DNA of 64,000 bases, from the NCBI GenBank assembly GCA_019059635.1, contig JAGVRJ010000004.1, positions 1,488,001 to 1,552,000 of the forward strand, read 5' to 3'. Within the stretch, counting starts at the first letter, position 1. Every line of letters starts with the position of its first letter. Positions 25,101-35,422 of this stretch are shown here, piece after piece. Source of the stretch: Proales similis (lineage: Eukaryota; Rotifera; Eurotatoria; Ploima; Proalidae). A program made the position numbers and the translations under genes. The notes beneath the pieces were generated by a model that was not told the origin of the DNA, searched no databases, and was given only the letters and a program-made list of their open reading frames with translations.

Positions 25101-28100
25101 TATATTTATAAAAAAAAGAGTAAAATGAAAGAAACAAGTGAAGTGAATTCGTATTCATCTTGGTCGTATTCCTCGCTCAATTGAAACAACTTAAATGCCT
25201 ATAAATGCCATTGTAGGCCTAATTGCACAAACAAGCTCGTTGTCACAGAGTCAAGTTTGAGTTCAACTCGTCGGCATTGCCTGACTTCAAAATTGCTGTT
25301 TGAACGGAACCAACAACATTTTGGACCCGATTCGCAGCCCAATGAAACGCAGGCGTTTTACCAGCCAACTCGACATCAAACAATCGACTCATATGACCAG
25401 CTGGTTAGTTTCTCTATTTGTTTGTCTTTTTTTCCGTCATTTCCCATTAACGTTTGCTTCAGCGCACAACAATCATCGATCAAGTCACCATGGTGACACA
25501 TTGAAATGCCCATTTGCGGGAAAATTAAGCTCGATTCGCTGATGAAAACCGTCCGACGCAATCTGATTTTCCTCAACCATCACTAATGTGATTCGTTTCA
25601 TCTCTGCAGTCCATGCTCTCTGTTTCTCTTTTGTTGCTTTTTTTTATTTCAAACAATAATAATTTAAACCAAAAGAGAGAGACAGAGAAGAAGAAAAAGG
25701 AGACGATAAGAAGCAAATTTTGAATTTGAAATATCAAAAATTAGAGCGTTCTAAAGAGAGCGAAAGTGTTCTACTCTAATCAAACAAATTTGAGCGCATT
25801 CAATCATTAAGCTGCCAGACCTAGTTGCTGCATCCATGTTTTGGTCAATTTTTTTAAATCGATCATAAAACGTGCAAAAAGATTTTGACACAGACACGGC
25901 CATTCAGCGGCAATAATCAAGTTGTTTGTTTAGCATTTCTAATGCTTTTGTTTAGGTCGGAAGAAATACGAAGTCTTCTTTGAGACGATGTGCCGCCCGA
26001 AATTACTTTTCTGCTGCAACTGCAACTGTAGCGCCTGTGGCTAATGCTCCTGGCGGTGCAGCTCAATGTTTTGGGCATAAACACTTTCAACCAAGCAAAC
26101 GGCCAGCCAGAAATGATCGAAATTAATTGAATTCTCTTTGCCGAGCTCTAATGCCTTGCACAGCAAGCACTCACAAACAGACTGAGACTATTTGAAAAAG
26201 AAGTTAAGCGAAAGCAAGAAAACTGAGAACAAGAAGAATAGAAGCAGCAAACAAATTGACCGACTGCGCTATTATTGAGCGGCAGAATGGGCTGAAAGAA
26301 TTAAAAAAAAAAAAAAGATTTGAAAAGAGAAACATTCAAGGATTTTCAAGAAGCGAGGAAATTAAAGCGTCTGTAAGCTAGTTGATCAAAGAGATTGAAA
26401 TGGATTGAAAATCGAGAAGAGATATGTTGCTTACGATGGACAACTATGAACAACAAACAGGCGTTTCCTTTTAACGGCTCAATCGTTTGAGACACTGTTT
26501 GTTGCTAATCAAGGTTGAATTAGGGATAAGAGAAATGAATGAAATTCTAAATGCAGAATGACGTAGGGAATGAAAGAACGTCTACTGGTCGCATATGTTT
26601 ACGAGGCATTCTGCTCAGTGACCTTTTCAGCCGCTTTCTCTGCTTCTTGCTTGCCGTGTTTGAAGAACTCGTCTTGAGGCTCATTCTCTACGGCGGCCGT
26701 CTGCTCCTCGTTCTCTTGTTTGGCTTCATCTGAATTGCCCGCGTTCTCTGCCTGCTCTTCTCCTTCTTCTTCTTCTTTCAGTTTTTCCACAGCCGAGCTG
26801 ACTGCTTGGCTAACAACCTGTTCTGCTTGTTTTTTTGTTTCGGTCTCATCGATCTGCTCTTGAGTCTCGACGGTCTGCTCGCTGCTCTCAGTGAGTACAG
26901 TGCCGCTCTTAACAACCGTTTCGCTTTCAGTCAGCGCCTTCAATACTTCTTCAGCATTGCTTGCCACGTTTTCGCTTTGAACGACCTTGTTGATTTCGGT
27001 GATTTTTTCCTCGTTCATCATGTGCTCTGTTATTGTCCTTGTGACTTTAACTGTGGTCTTTTCGATCTCATTCATGACGCCGTGCACACTGTCGCCTTTG
27101 TTTGCGAGAATGTTACTCAGAATGGCGCCCGCCTCTGTTCCTTTGGCAGTTAAAAAGCCGGTGGTTGCGTTTGAGACTTTTCGCACAAGCTCTTCAATGC
27201 CTTCCTCGTCGGCGAACTTTGCCTGCAGCTCTTTGTCCAGCTCGCTCATGTTTCTCACTTTACTGTCGCGGATGAGCTCTGCGCCCGAGTCAATTATCTT
27301 AAACACAAGCTCCTGTCGCTCTATTCCAATTGTACTGATGGCCTGTTCCTTGATTTGCTTGACAATATCATCCGAGCTCTCCACAGTGCTGGTCTGAGTG
27401 GATGCGCCCGAAGCTGTGGCCGTGGTGGTCGACTTGACATTTTGCTTGAGAAGATTCTCGAGCGATTTGAACGCGTCCTCTCTCAAGTGTTCAATCAGCT
27501 CACTTCCTTCCTTTTGCGTTTGCTTCACCACAGTCGTCTGATAAGAGGTTACTTCGTTCTTCTCTTCGCTTCCTTCTTCTTTCTTGCTCTCCTCTTTGTC
27601 AATGAACTCAATGTCTTCTTTCTCCGCTTTGCCCGCTTCCTCGTTCTCTTGCTTATCGTCGTTGCTCTTTTCGGCCTGTTTGCTCGAGTCGCTCGCCTTG
27701 TTCTTTTTGCGCAGGTTCAGGCTCAAAAACGGCTTCTTCTCTTTCTTGACCTGGTTGTCTTCGTCGACGGCATACTTTGAACTGGCACAGCCTCCCATTT
27801 TGATTCAGTTAAATACTTTGGCTCAATACAATTGTTCCCGATATAGCTGGACTGTCTTTAGCTTGTATGCGAGAGTGTGTGTGTGTGTTTTAGCGGCCGG
27901 TCGTCGTAAATAATGTTGTCAAATGAATGCGATTAAATTTATATTAACAATCAGCTTATAGAGACCGACAAGTCTTGTGTTCTGTCGCTGTTTTCTAGGT
28001 TCTAGTGAAGCAAGACTAATTTGAACATGAGAAGAATTTTGAGAGAAAGAAAGCAAAGTGTTGGTTATTAAGAGCGCACCTGAAGCCACATCCTCACACA

Positions 28101-31100
28101 CTCACATTCACATTCACACGAATATGCACAGAAGAAGAAGAAGAGAATCAAATTAGACACGAGTGATTTGTGAATTAAGAGATCGTGACGCAAATGCGAC
28201 CACATTAGACTGCATTAATAACTGGAGAGCCCAAAAAACATCTGCGGCAAACTCAAACGATTCTCATGAGACGCGACCAGCAGACACCCGGCGCGCGTAA
28301 ATTTGATTACAGCGGCGTTTCTCTCTACTGGATTATGAAATCGGAACCAAAGTGCTGGAGACGGGGGCGATCATTCCATTCGTGATCAATGAGAGAAGGA
28401 TTAAAATCGAGCACAAGGCCTAGCAGTCGCAATAGTGACAAACATTTGCCGATGGACACATGAACGCGAGCCTGGCCAACATGATCTTGGCGAGTAAACT
28501 TGGGGCGCCCAATGCAAACATCACTTAATCTACGCGCCCTGCTGTTGCTGCTTGCCTCCATATTAAAAACAAACAGGCGAAGGAAAACAAAGAAATCCCA
28601 ACCATACACACACACACATACACAAAACTTTAGGCTTAATGAGCCCTAATTGAGGCAGTCTTTCGATGCGGCGCCCGTTACAGGCCGGGTAGCAGCGAGC
28701 CACGGCCGATGATGGATTATCATGAACATTTTAGAGGCAGTGCTTAGCCTGGTGTGTATGATGTTGCTGCTGCTGACGCCAACCTCTATCTGATGCGTAA
28801 ACACGAATGCTCTCTAATAAAAAACAAACGCCTCATCAAATCAACACGCTCCGACAGCTTCCTTTAACGAAGCCGCCGCTGCCGACGTTTCACTTATCGC
28901 CATTAGGCATCTAATAAAACAAGCGAGGCGATTTGATGAACGTTCGATCGATACAAAAAATCGACGCGTCAGCCACTTAATTAATCTTGGCCAGCTTTGT
29001 TTGATGAAAAAATTCAAGATGATTTTAATGAACACGAAGAAGAATAGAAAGAGAGAGCGGCGCTGGCACGTAATTCCCTGGCGATTGGAGGAATCACGCG
29101 CACGATACATATGCCAAGGCCAACGAAGCTCTTATTCAGAAATGCAGAAAAAGAAGAGAGAGAGAGAAATGCGGAAGCAGTCCGGAAGTGAGTTTGTCTA
29201 GAGTGTGCCCATAAATCATACTCGCAGGTTTAATCGGCCGTTATGCTCAGAGCTAATTAATTCGACCCTTTCGTGCGTCTATTATTTGCTTGCAAGGCCT
29301 TCTGCTTTCTAATGCTGCTACGCTTGAGCTCACTCTGTGTTTGCGAATGTGGAATATGCTCGGCCGGCATGGCGCCAGGCGATGGCTCTTGTTCAAATAC
29401 TCCAAAACGCTTACTACTCACACATGAGCACACAGACATGCGTTCACGCGCTCTGGCGAATGGCCGATTGACAGATGCGCAAACACTACAATTATTGGCC
29501 TGTCAGGGCAGTCGATCTAACGTCTTGTCGGAGCAAATTAATCATCGACAATGAGAAAGCGTTAGTCGAACTCGAAATGGCCGCGTGTCTGCTCCATGTC
29601 AAGTCCTCTTATCAGATGCGTGAACGCCGGTCGACCTGATAAGCGAAAGTAGATTGGCCAATTTTCAAGCTTTATAGAACCTGGTACTAAACTAGAAACA
29701 ATCGCTCATAAAAAAAAATCACTTCAATAAAAATGAAGAATAAAAAAGCGGTGCTCGTACTTTCGAAGCTATTAAGAAAGGCTTCCGATCGACATTCAAG
29801 CATAATTTGGTCACCTTGAAGCGTCTCATTATTAATAATAGAGCGGGAGAGCGTCAAAAAATAGAGGATAAATGGATGGAAAGAAACAATGGGCTGACAA
29901 GGGGCGGTCACACGGTCATAACTAGAACTCAGCCGGCGTTTATTAATAACGTTCATGAATTATTGCTCGTCGAGGGCAAATGCGGTTGGCTTAAGCTATT
30001 TAATTATGGCCAATTAATGATATTCCGGTCGAAGCTGCAGCTACCGCCATTAAACGGCGAGCTTTTTGCACAGCAGCAGAGAGGCAATCTTGGCCGATCG
30101 ATGAATTTATGCCTACTCAGCTTCAAGGTAGGAGTAGCATTTACATGAGTCTTATCAGCCACAGAGCTTCCAGTCAGCCCCCGCCGCAGAGCATTCGAGC
30201 CGACGCTTGGTCTCAATGGATTTTTGATAAGAAACGGTCGGTTGGGCGCGCTTAAAAATGCAAAGCAAAACGCTTTCTAGCTTGCAATAAATGTTTGTTT
30301 GTTTGTGCTCAAGTGTGCGAGTCTTGTCGAGAACGCTCTAAGTCCTGCGGCTATATTTACTTAAACGCATGCCCTGACCAGAGTAGTAGCTACTGCTGTT
30401 GCAGCTCTTAAAAGCGTTTATCTCCATCTTCGCGATCAACATTAACATGATGCTACTGCTGCTGATGCCGATGATGATGATTATTTGTTTGCGAGTTAAT
30501 CAACGGCCAAGTTGTTTGCCTTAGCGGCTGGTCAAACTGGGCCCACTTTTAAACAAACCAACACATTAATTGAAAATAAAATGCATAAAAACGTCTGACC
30601 CGAGCGTAGAGCCCGGGGGCAGGGTTGGAGTTAAAGCCGTTTCGATGCAGGAAAAGAGGCAGCGATCAAAGCGAACGGTTCTCGAACAAGTGCGTAGCCA
30701 TCGGCAGGTCGACCTGTCCGATTTGGCCTTTACTTTCGGAAGCGAATAAACGAAAAGAAGCCAATTACGGACACTGAGGCCAGGCCGATGGCTCCAATTA
30801 ATCTTCATCCTAGCTCTGCCTGCCTGCCTGCTTGTCTTGCTCGTCATTTAATCTCAACATCTACTTAGCTTGCACGAACATGCCCTAATGAGGGCAGATG
30901 ATGCGCTCTAATGAGTTAAACAGACTCACGTCGATGGCTAAATATTGACCCTGCTACTGCTGCTGCGGCTCGTATCCCGTTTTTTTCTTCGTTTTTGTTC
31001 TCAAATATTTGAGGCAAACAAACGCGCCCACTGCATGTCTTTCTGTTTTGTGATATGCGCTCGAACGAACAAAATTAAAAACTAAATAGAACTTTGAACT

Positions 31101-33115
31101 GCCGAACGTGAAATGTCTCGTAGGAAAAAAAGAGCTAAAAATAACTCGCGTGCTCATTTATCTCGAATAAAGGAATCTCAAAACCACAAGCTGCATGAGG
31201 AGGAAAGGACGTAGAGCAGAAATGAAATTGAAGCCAGTCGAGCGCGTAGTTGGCATATCGTCGTGTCAAGCGAAACGAAAGTGTGATAAAGAATTAGATC
31301 GAAATAAAACGAGAGGAACGTGACACGAGGCGCGATTAAATTGATTCAGAGCGCTCGAGTTACTACTATTGTTAATCTCTGTTCGAATGAATTAAGCATG
31401 GATTCAAATGAATTTTTAATAGTCTTTCCTTTGGGCCACTTGTTTTCCGGCGCGCCATCTTCCGGCCGAACAGCACAGGTCGCGCGCGACAAGCGCCGTC
31501 AAGCGTTAACTTGCCCGTTTATTTACTCGCCAACATATTTTTTCCGTTGGAAGCTGCGGCTAAAAAGCTAGCCGATCGAACGCTACGCATCAACAGCTTC
31601 GAACACTAAAATTGGTGGCAAGCAATCGAGTTCTCGAGCCTTGATTGGTCCGTTGTTAAACTAAAGCGAAGCTTGACATGCAAACACAGATTTAAACGAA
31701 CGGGTAACCAGCTCTCTTTCTCATTCTTGCTTGAATGATACATGTTTGACATTAATGGCTGCAGCAACAGCTCCTGTACATGCCGCAGTTCGTCTGTGCG
31801 TGTGTGTGTGCTGAGAGTTTTGAGACAAGCAAATCTAATTGAGAGTGTTCATGGGCCGAATTATTCTAATGGCTGCTGTCTATTTGGCCGCTATAATGAA
31901 TGAAAAAAAAACTAATTGAATTGAATCGAAAATGAGTAAAACGAGTGAAAGAGAACACACAGGACAAGTGAGGCATCGAAGAACGACGCTGGGAGACAGA
32001 GGAGCTTTTTATTTGTTTGTGTTTATCGGCCTCATCTCGGATTGTATGTGAACATGCGAGAGTAGCAAACCAAACCGCAACGACTTCAAAAGCCAGAGTG
32101 GCGGTGGCAGTGGCGGCGTATCGAATTATTCACTCGTCAAAGATCTTGCTCGTCTAGGGGCGAATGAATTTTGATGAGAAGGAAACGGAGGCTGCGGCGG
32201 CCAGATACGGACAGACACTGAGGGGCGGAATATTCATGAAGCGCATCTAAAAAATGTTCATTTCTGGTGGCTTGATTAATCCTATTCAAACATTGAGGGC
32301 ACAAGAAGCGCCAGTCGGAGCCGAATCAGCAGCGGCGGCTTGATATCGAAATGAAACAAAAACAAGCACAACTGGTCTCTTAATCAAAATTCCTGACTCG
32401 TCTGCTAGCCAGCGAGTCGCCGTTAATTTGCATACGAATTGGGCGCCGGTTCAAATGGGACCAACAGACATCAAGCAGTCGCTCGGCTCTAATTTCCGGA
32501 GCTCATGAAATTCATAGAATGCAAAACTCATGCCATTCCCAGCTGCGGGGCTGTTTACTAGATCGTCAGCGATCGATACTTGAACTTATCAACAGCTGCG
32601 TTCTTTTTGGCCGAGTTGCTCTCGAGTGCGTCGAGTGCTTGAGAATCCATTAAATGCTAGACATTCGCTTGAGAGTGGATCGTCTAGGCTTACTAGGCGG
32701 AGGTTTCGAGCCAAATAGAACAAAACAACAAGGAAGAGTTACATTCAAAAAAGTAGAAAGCCGAAATTCAAGCACAGGAAGTTTGAAATAGAAAAAAAGA
32801 TTCAATGGGGAAAATAATTGGACGAGAAGAAAAAGGGACACCGGGAAAGGACTAGAAAATTGAAAAGGCAAGAGGGACAAGAAACCGGGACTTTGGAGTC
32901 TAAGTACATAACTGACCAGAATCGAACATTATGCCTTCGGGACGTACACTAAATCTGAACTTACCTTTTTTCTTAATGAGCTCATCGATATAATTGGCCG
33001 AAAACTCGTAGATATTTGCGGGCTTTTGTCGCAGGATTTCTCTCGACAACGATTCGAGCAAAGACTGGAAGCCTTGAGGGACGCGAAGCTTGGTATTCGA
33101 ATAGGGAACTGCCAT
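18005..33115 (-). CDS. SP17-like protein: RIIa docking domain plus five IQ motifs, long intron
   Basis: SP17/CABYR-type proteins use an N-terminal RIIa dimerisation/docking domain to bind A-kinase anchors and IQ motifs to bind calmodulin; many are axonemal or ciliary. Exon 1 (32965-33115) encodes MAVPYSNTKLRVPQGFQ...FSANYIDELIKKK, a clear SP17-type RIIa domain, ending in phase 1 with donor GTAAGT. The next family exon is far away at 20281-20354 (DPVLNQSLLDDRFYNNHSFK), starting in phase 1 and matching the SP17 block DRFYNNHAF. Exons at 20099-20207, 19426-19755 and about 18566-18854 carry five IQ motifs with matching phases. Two 3' exons (about 18359-18420 and 18005 to about 18180) end in a basic KKRSKKGNKRRR tail. 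The junction out of the fifth IQ exon is unresolved: the visible donor is phase 2 and the visible acceptor is phase 1. The linkage across 12.6 kb is inference from family order and phase. Confidence 0.72.
18566..18854 (-). other. Exon with IQ motifs 4 and 5
   Basis: Encodes AAVKIQSTYRCYKIRKHY and AATKIQSTYRGYKIRKQL, two near-identical IQ motifs separated by about 50 residues of basic Ser/Thr-rich linker. The acceptor chosen (TTAG before AGAGAAG) restores phase 1 from the previous exon. The 3' boundary is uncertain. Confidence 0.7.
19112..19132. repeat. (CT)n microsatellite
   Basis: Visible CT run inside an intron of the SP17-like gene. A complementary GA run follows near 19183-19199, so the two could pair as an inverted repeat. 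Confidence 0.8.
19426..19755 (-). other. Exon with IQ motifs 2 and 3
   Basis: Encodes AAATTIQASYRGFITRKKL, then a run of Glu residues, then KAATKIQASFRGFRTRKHL. Both ends are phase 1, so the exon could be skipped or duplicated without a frameshift. The boundaries agree with GT..AG consensus. Confidence 0.75.
20099..20207 (-). other. Exon with IQ motif 1
   Basis: Encodes DAPPVNGNSVNEAATKIQAG followed by FRAAHAQR, a divergent IQ motif. It begins in phase 0 after the DRFYNN exon and ends in phase 1, matching the next exon. Confidence 0.75.
20281..20354 (-). other. Shared DRFYNN exon of the SP17-like gene
   Basis: A 74-nt exon encoding ESGALDPVLNQSLLDDRF and YNNHSFK. The DRFYNN block is diagnostic of SP17-type proteins. 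Its acceptor is phase 1, compatible with both candidate upstream exons (32965-33115 and 20573-21848). Confidence 0.75.
20573..21848 (-). CDS. N-myristoylation-type first exon (MGCGGSK), alternative 5' end of the SP17-like gene
   Basis: Starts at the ATG at 21846-21848 with MGCGGSKPTKKSNKNGK: Gly2 with Ser6 and a Lys-rich follow-up fits N-myristoylation, and Cys3 fits palmitoylation, so the product is probably membrane anchored. The open frame runs about 425 codons to a donor (CAG/GTGGGA) in phase 1. That matches the acceptor of the DRFYNN exon 219 bp downstream, so this exon probably gives a membrane-anchored isoform sharing the IQ-motif tail in place of the RIIa domain. The middle (about residues 55-190) is predicted helical; the last 150 residues are Ser/Thr/Glu-rich and probably disordered. 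I do not recognise a family for this exon. Alternatively it reads through to a stop at 20499 as its own gene. Confidence 0.6.
21849..26598. other. Gene-poor sequence within the large SP17-like intron (proximal part)
   Basis: No convincing exon on either strand. It probably contains the promoter of the 21848 first exon. It has a CT run at 22086-22111, a GA run near 22238-22252 and an ATG/GAT trinucleotide run near 23171-23190. Short ORFs here lack codon character or family likeness. Confidence 0.4.
22086..22111. repeat. (CT)n microsatellite
   Basis: Visible CT dinucleotide run upstream of the MGCGGSK exon. A GA run lies about 130 bp further on, giving potential pairing. Confidence 0.85.
26599..27798 (-). 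CDS. Acidic N-myristoylation-type protein (MGGCASSK), nested intronless gene
   Basis: A single uninterrupted ORF of 399 codons, start ATG 27796-27798. The N-terminus MGGCASSKYAVDEDNQVKKEKK has Gly2, Cys4 and Ser6, suiting N-myristoylation plus palmitoylation, followed by a basic patch that would add membrane affinity. Residues about 40-85 and 300-399 are Glu/Lys-rich and probably disordered or coiled. The middle (about 95-270) is probably helical. No signal peptide, no transmembrane segment and no recognised domain. It lies on the same strand inside the long SP17-like intron. Its start resembles that of the 21848 exon (MG[CG].{1,2}..SK), so the two could be distant relatives, but the remainder shows no clear alignment by eye. 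Confidence 0.75.
   Translation of the reverse strand: MGGCASSKYAVDEDNQVKKEKKPFLSLNLRKKNKASDSSKQAEKSNDDKQENEEAGKAEKEDIEFIDKEESKKEEGSEEKNEVTSYQTTVVKQTQKEGSELIEHLREDAFKSLENLLKQNVKSTTTATASGASTQTSTVESSDDIVKQIKEQAISTIGIERQELVFKIIDSGAELIRDSKVRNMSELDKELQAKFADEEGIEELVRKVSNATTGFLTAKGTEAGAILSNILANKGDSVHGVMNEIEKTTVKVTRTITEHMMNEEKITEINKVVQSENVASNAEEVLKALTESETVVKSGTVLTESSEQTVETQEQIDETETKKQAEQVVSQAVSSAVEKLKEEEEGEEQAENAGNSDEAKQENEEQTAAVENEPQDEFFKHGKQEAEKAAEKVTEQNAS
27799..32964. other. Gene-poor sequence within the large SP17-like intron (distal part)
   Basis: About 5.2 kb with no supported exon. Between about 28970 and 30800 there are repeated AT-rich palindrome-like sites: TTAATTAAT near 28978, TAATTAATT near 29253, AAATTAATCAT near 29535, TTAATAATA near 29830, TTAATAACG near 29943, CAATTAATGAT near 30010 and CAATTAATCTT near 30794. 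These resemble homeodomain binding sites. There is a CA microsatellite at 28604-28619. Confidence 0.4.
28604..28619. repeat. (CA)n microsatellite
   Basis: Visible CA dinucleotide run. Confidence 0.8.
32965..33115 (-). other. RIIa-domain first exon of the SP17-like gene
   Basis: Encodes an SP17-type RIIa domain (LRVPQGFQSLLESLSREIL, then RQKPANIYEFSANYIDELI). Length 151 nt, donor GTAAGT in phase 1. A splice-acceptor-like TTGTTTAG lies just upstream of the ATG near 33130, so there may be an upstream untranslated exon. Confidence 0.8.
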
Positions 33116-33367
33116 TTGGATTAGAGAAGCTCTAAACAATAAAAATGCAATTAGTCTTGATTTAACACTTTATTTCATCACTGGTCTTGGGCGAATGGAA
33201 AATAAATAAAAAGCGAAAGAGAACGAAAACGTCTATATACGGTAACCATAGATACGGCAACACCTAACGGCACTCGCTACTGAGGCTGGCATAAAAAGTT
33301 GGCTGAATCAAAGGAGCATCAACGGACTGAAATTTGCTTTAAAAATAAAAACCGGCGATGAGAAGAA

Positions 33368-35422
33368 TCACATTTGAGAAATTCTTTCCAAGAACGCTTC
33401 AATTTGTCGATGGATTTCTTCAGGAGTCGAATCGTTCACACATTCGTCGAAATAGCGTTTTATCTCCAATGCTTCTTCGCGTAAAAAGTCTTTGTCAAGT
33501 CTAAACAGCTCGATGAAGTCAGCCGCGCTCAAATTGAGACCGTTCAAATCGATGCAGTCCATTTTGGGGAATAGACCGATCGGGCTTGGGTAAAAACTTG
33601 TGTCATTTGGATCAGTTCGCTTGAACACCCACTCGAGTACGCGGATGTTGTCTCCGAATCCGGGCCAGATGAAGCTGCCCGCACCGTCGTTCGACTTGCG
33701 GAACCAGTTCACGTGGAATATCTTGGGCATCTGGCGGCCAGGCTGGTTCAGGCTGAGCCAGTGCTTGATGTAGTCGCCAAAGTTGTAGCCGAAGAAGGGC
33801 CTCATGGCGAACGGGTCGTGCATGATCACCTTGCCCTTGTGCTCGGCTGCCGCTGTGGCCTCCGAGCGCATCGAGGCGCCCACGAACACGCCGTGCTCCC
33901 AGTCGAACGACTCGTAGATCAGCGGCACGCCCTTGGGGCGGCGACCGCCGAACAGAATCGCCGAAATGGGCACGCCCTCAGGGTTCTGCCACTCGGGGTC
34001 GATGATGGGGCACTGCTCGGCGGGCGCGCAGAAGCGCGAGTTGGGGTGTGCGGCGGGCTCGTTGCTGTCCTTGGTCCAGTCCTTGCCCTTCCAGGAGATG
34101 AGATGCTGCCCCTTGGAGACCATGTCGTCGTCGAGACCTTCCCAGTAGACATGGCCGTCGTCTGTGTGCGCCACGTTGGTGAAAATTGTGTTGTATTGAA
34201 TGGTTTTCAGAGCCATTGGGTTGGTGTGTTCCGAAGTTCCCGGGCAAACACCGAAAAAGCCGAACTCTGGATTGATAGCTCTAAGGACACCGTTCTTATC
34301 GAACTTGAGCCAAGCGATATCGTCGCCTACACACTCAACCTTCCAACCGGGTACTGTGGGCGTTAGCATAGCAAGATTAGTTTTTCCGCAAGCAGAGGGG
34401 AATGCAGCTGCGATATATCTCTTAACACCTTGCGGATTTGTGATGCCGAGAATGAGCATGTGCTCGGCGAGCCATCCTTCTCGCTTGGCAATTATTGAGC
34501 CAAGTCGCAGAGCAAAGCACTTTTTGCCGAGCAGACTGTTGCCTCCGTAACCACTGCCGAATGAAACGACTTCATTTTTCTCTGGCAAGTGAGCAACCAT
34601 CGTCAGCTCGGGATTGCAAGGCCAGTTGTTTACTATTTTTCGGTTGGTGGGCAATGGTACGCCAACTGAATGCAGGCATTTAACAAACACACTCTCGTCA
34701 GTGAGCTCGTCCAAAATAGACTTTCCCATTCGAGTCATGATTCTCATGCTGCAGGCCACATAAGGCGAATCGGTCAGCTCAATTCCAATCTTTGAGATGC
34801 TTCCTCCAATTGGACCCATGCTGTATGGTATCACATACATAGTTCGTCCTTTCATACATCCCGGCAAGCGTCGATTTAGCTCGTAGTCCAGGTCTTCCGG
34901 TGATATCCAGTTCCCCAACGCTGAGCACTTAAGGTTGCGTAAATTTGTTCCTGAAGAGGGCTCACTGAAGCCTTTTTTCGGAGTCGGAATAGTGTCCCTT
35001 AGGCTTTTTGTTGAAATAACAGTCCTTGACTCGACACGCGCGACGTCGGCCGGGTCAGTTAAAGCCAGCCAGCTTTTTTTGGATTCAGGTGTTTTGACGA
35101 AACTTATTTGCGTTTAGCCTTTTTCCTTACCAGTTTTCCATGCTGTTCAGCTTTTGAATAGCTCCACTTTTTTCTAGTTGTTTTAGCAACGTGTTGTACT
35201 CGTCCTCTGACCCATCGCATATGTAGATCTCATTTGGCTGACAGATTCGTGCTTTTTCCAAAATGAATTCTTTCACGCCCTTCGGCAAAATGTCCAGATG
35301 ATCGAAATTGCTCGTGAAATTTCCGTCCTCAATCTGTCCGTTGATTTCGGTGTTTCTTTTAAAGAGAAAATTGACTTCATTTTGCGTCAATGTTTATCTT
35401 TGCTTCTCCTGTACTTACCCAT
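33368..35422 (-). CDS. PCK: Phosphoenolpyruvate carboxykinase (GTP), copy 1
   Basis: Converts oxaloacetate and GTP to phosphoenolpyruvate, GDP and CO2 in gluconeogenesis, or the reverse in invertebrate fermentation. The main exon is 33368-35072. A preceding exon, 35131 to about 35374, joins in phase at [11 protein letters not shown] across a 58-bp intron. The start is not certain: a 4-nt exon (ATGG at 35419-35422) can splice in phase across a 44-bp intron, giving [11 protein letters not shown]. Motifs: substrate-binding MGPIGG, P-loop [13 protein letters not shown], and the GTP and metal site region WWEG-type segment as YWEGLDDD. No mitochondrial presequence is obvious. The stretch 33618-34315 is almost identical to copy 2 and markedly GC-rich compared with its flanks. 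Confidence 0.93.

Noticed and set aside
27355-27780. Plus-strand hydrophobic ORFs opposite the MGGCASSK gene
   Set aside because: They are complements of the Glu/Lys-rich coding sequence, which gives Leu/Phe-rich shadows.
29001-30148. ORFs of 66-113 codons in the gene-poor intron
   Set aside because: No family likeness, poor codon character and no splice-consistent neighbours.
33713-34366. Antisense ORF of 217 codons opposite PEPCK copy 1
   Set aside because: It is a mirror of the GC-rich PEPCK codons, recurs opposite copy 2, and has no family likeness or start context.
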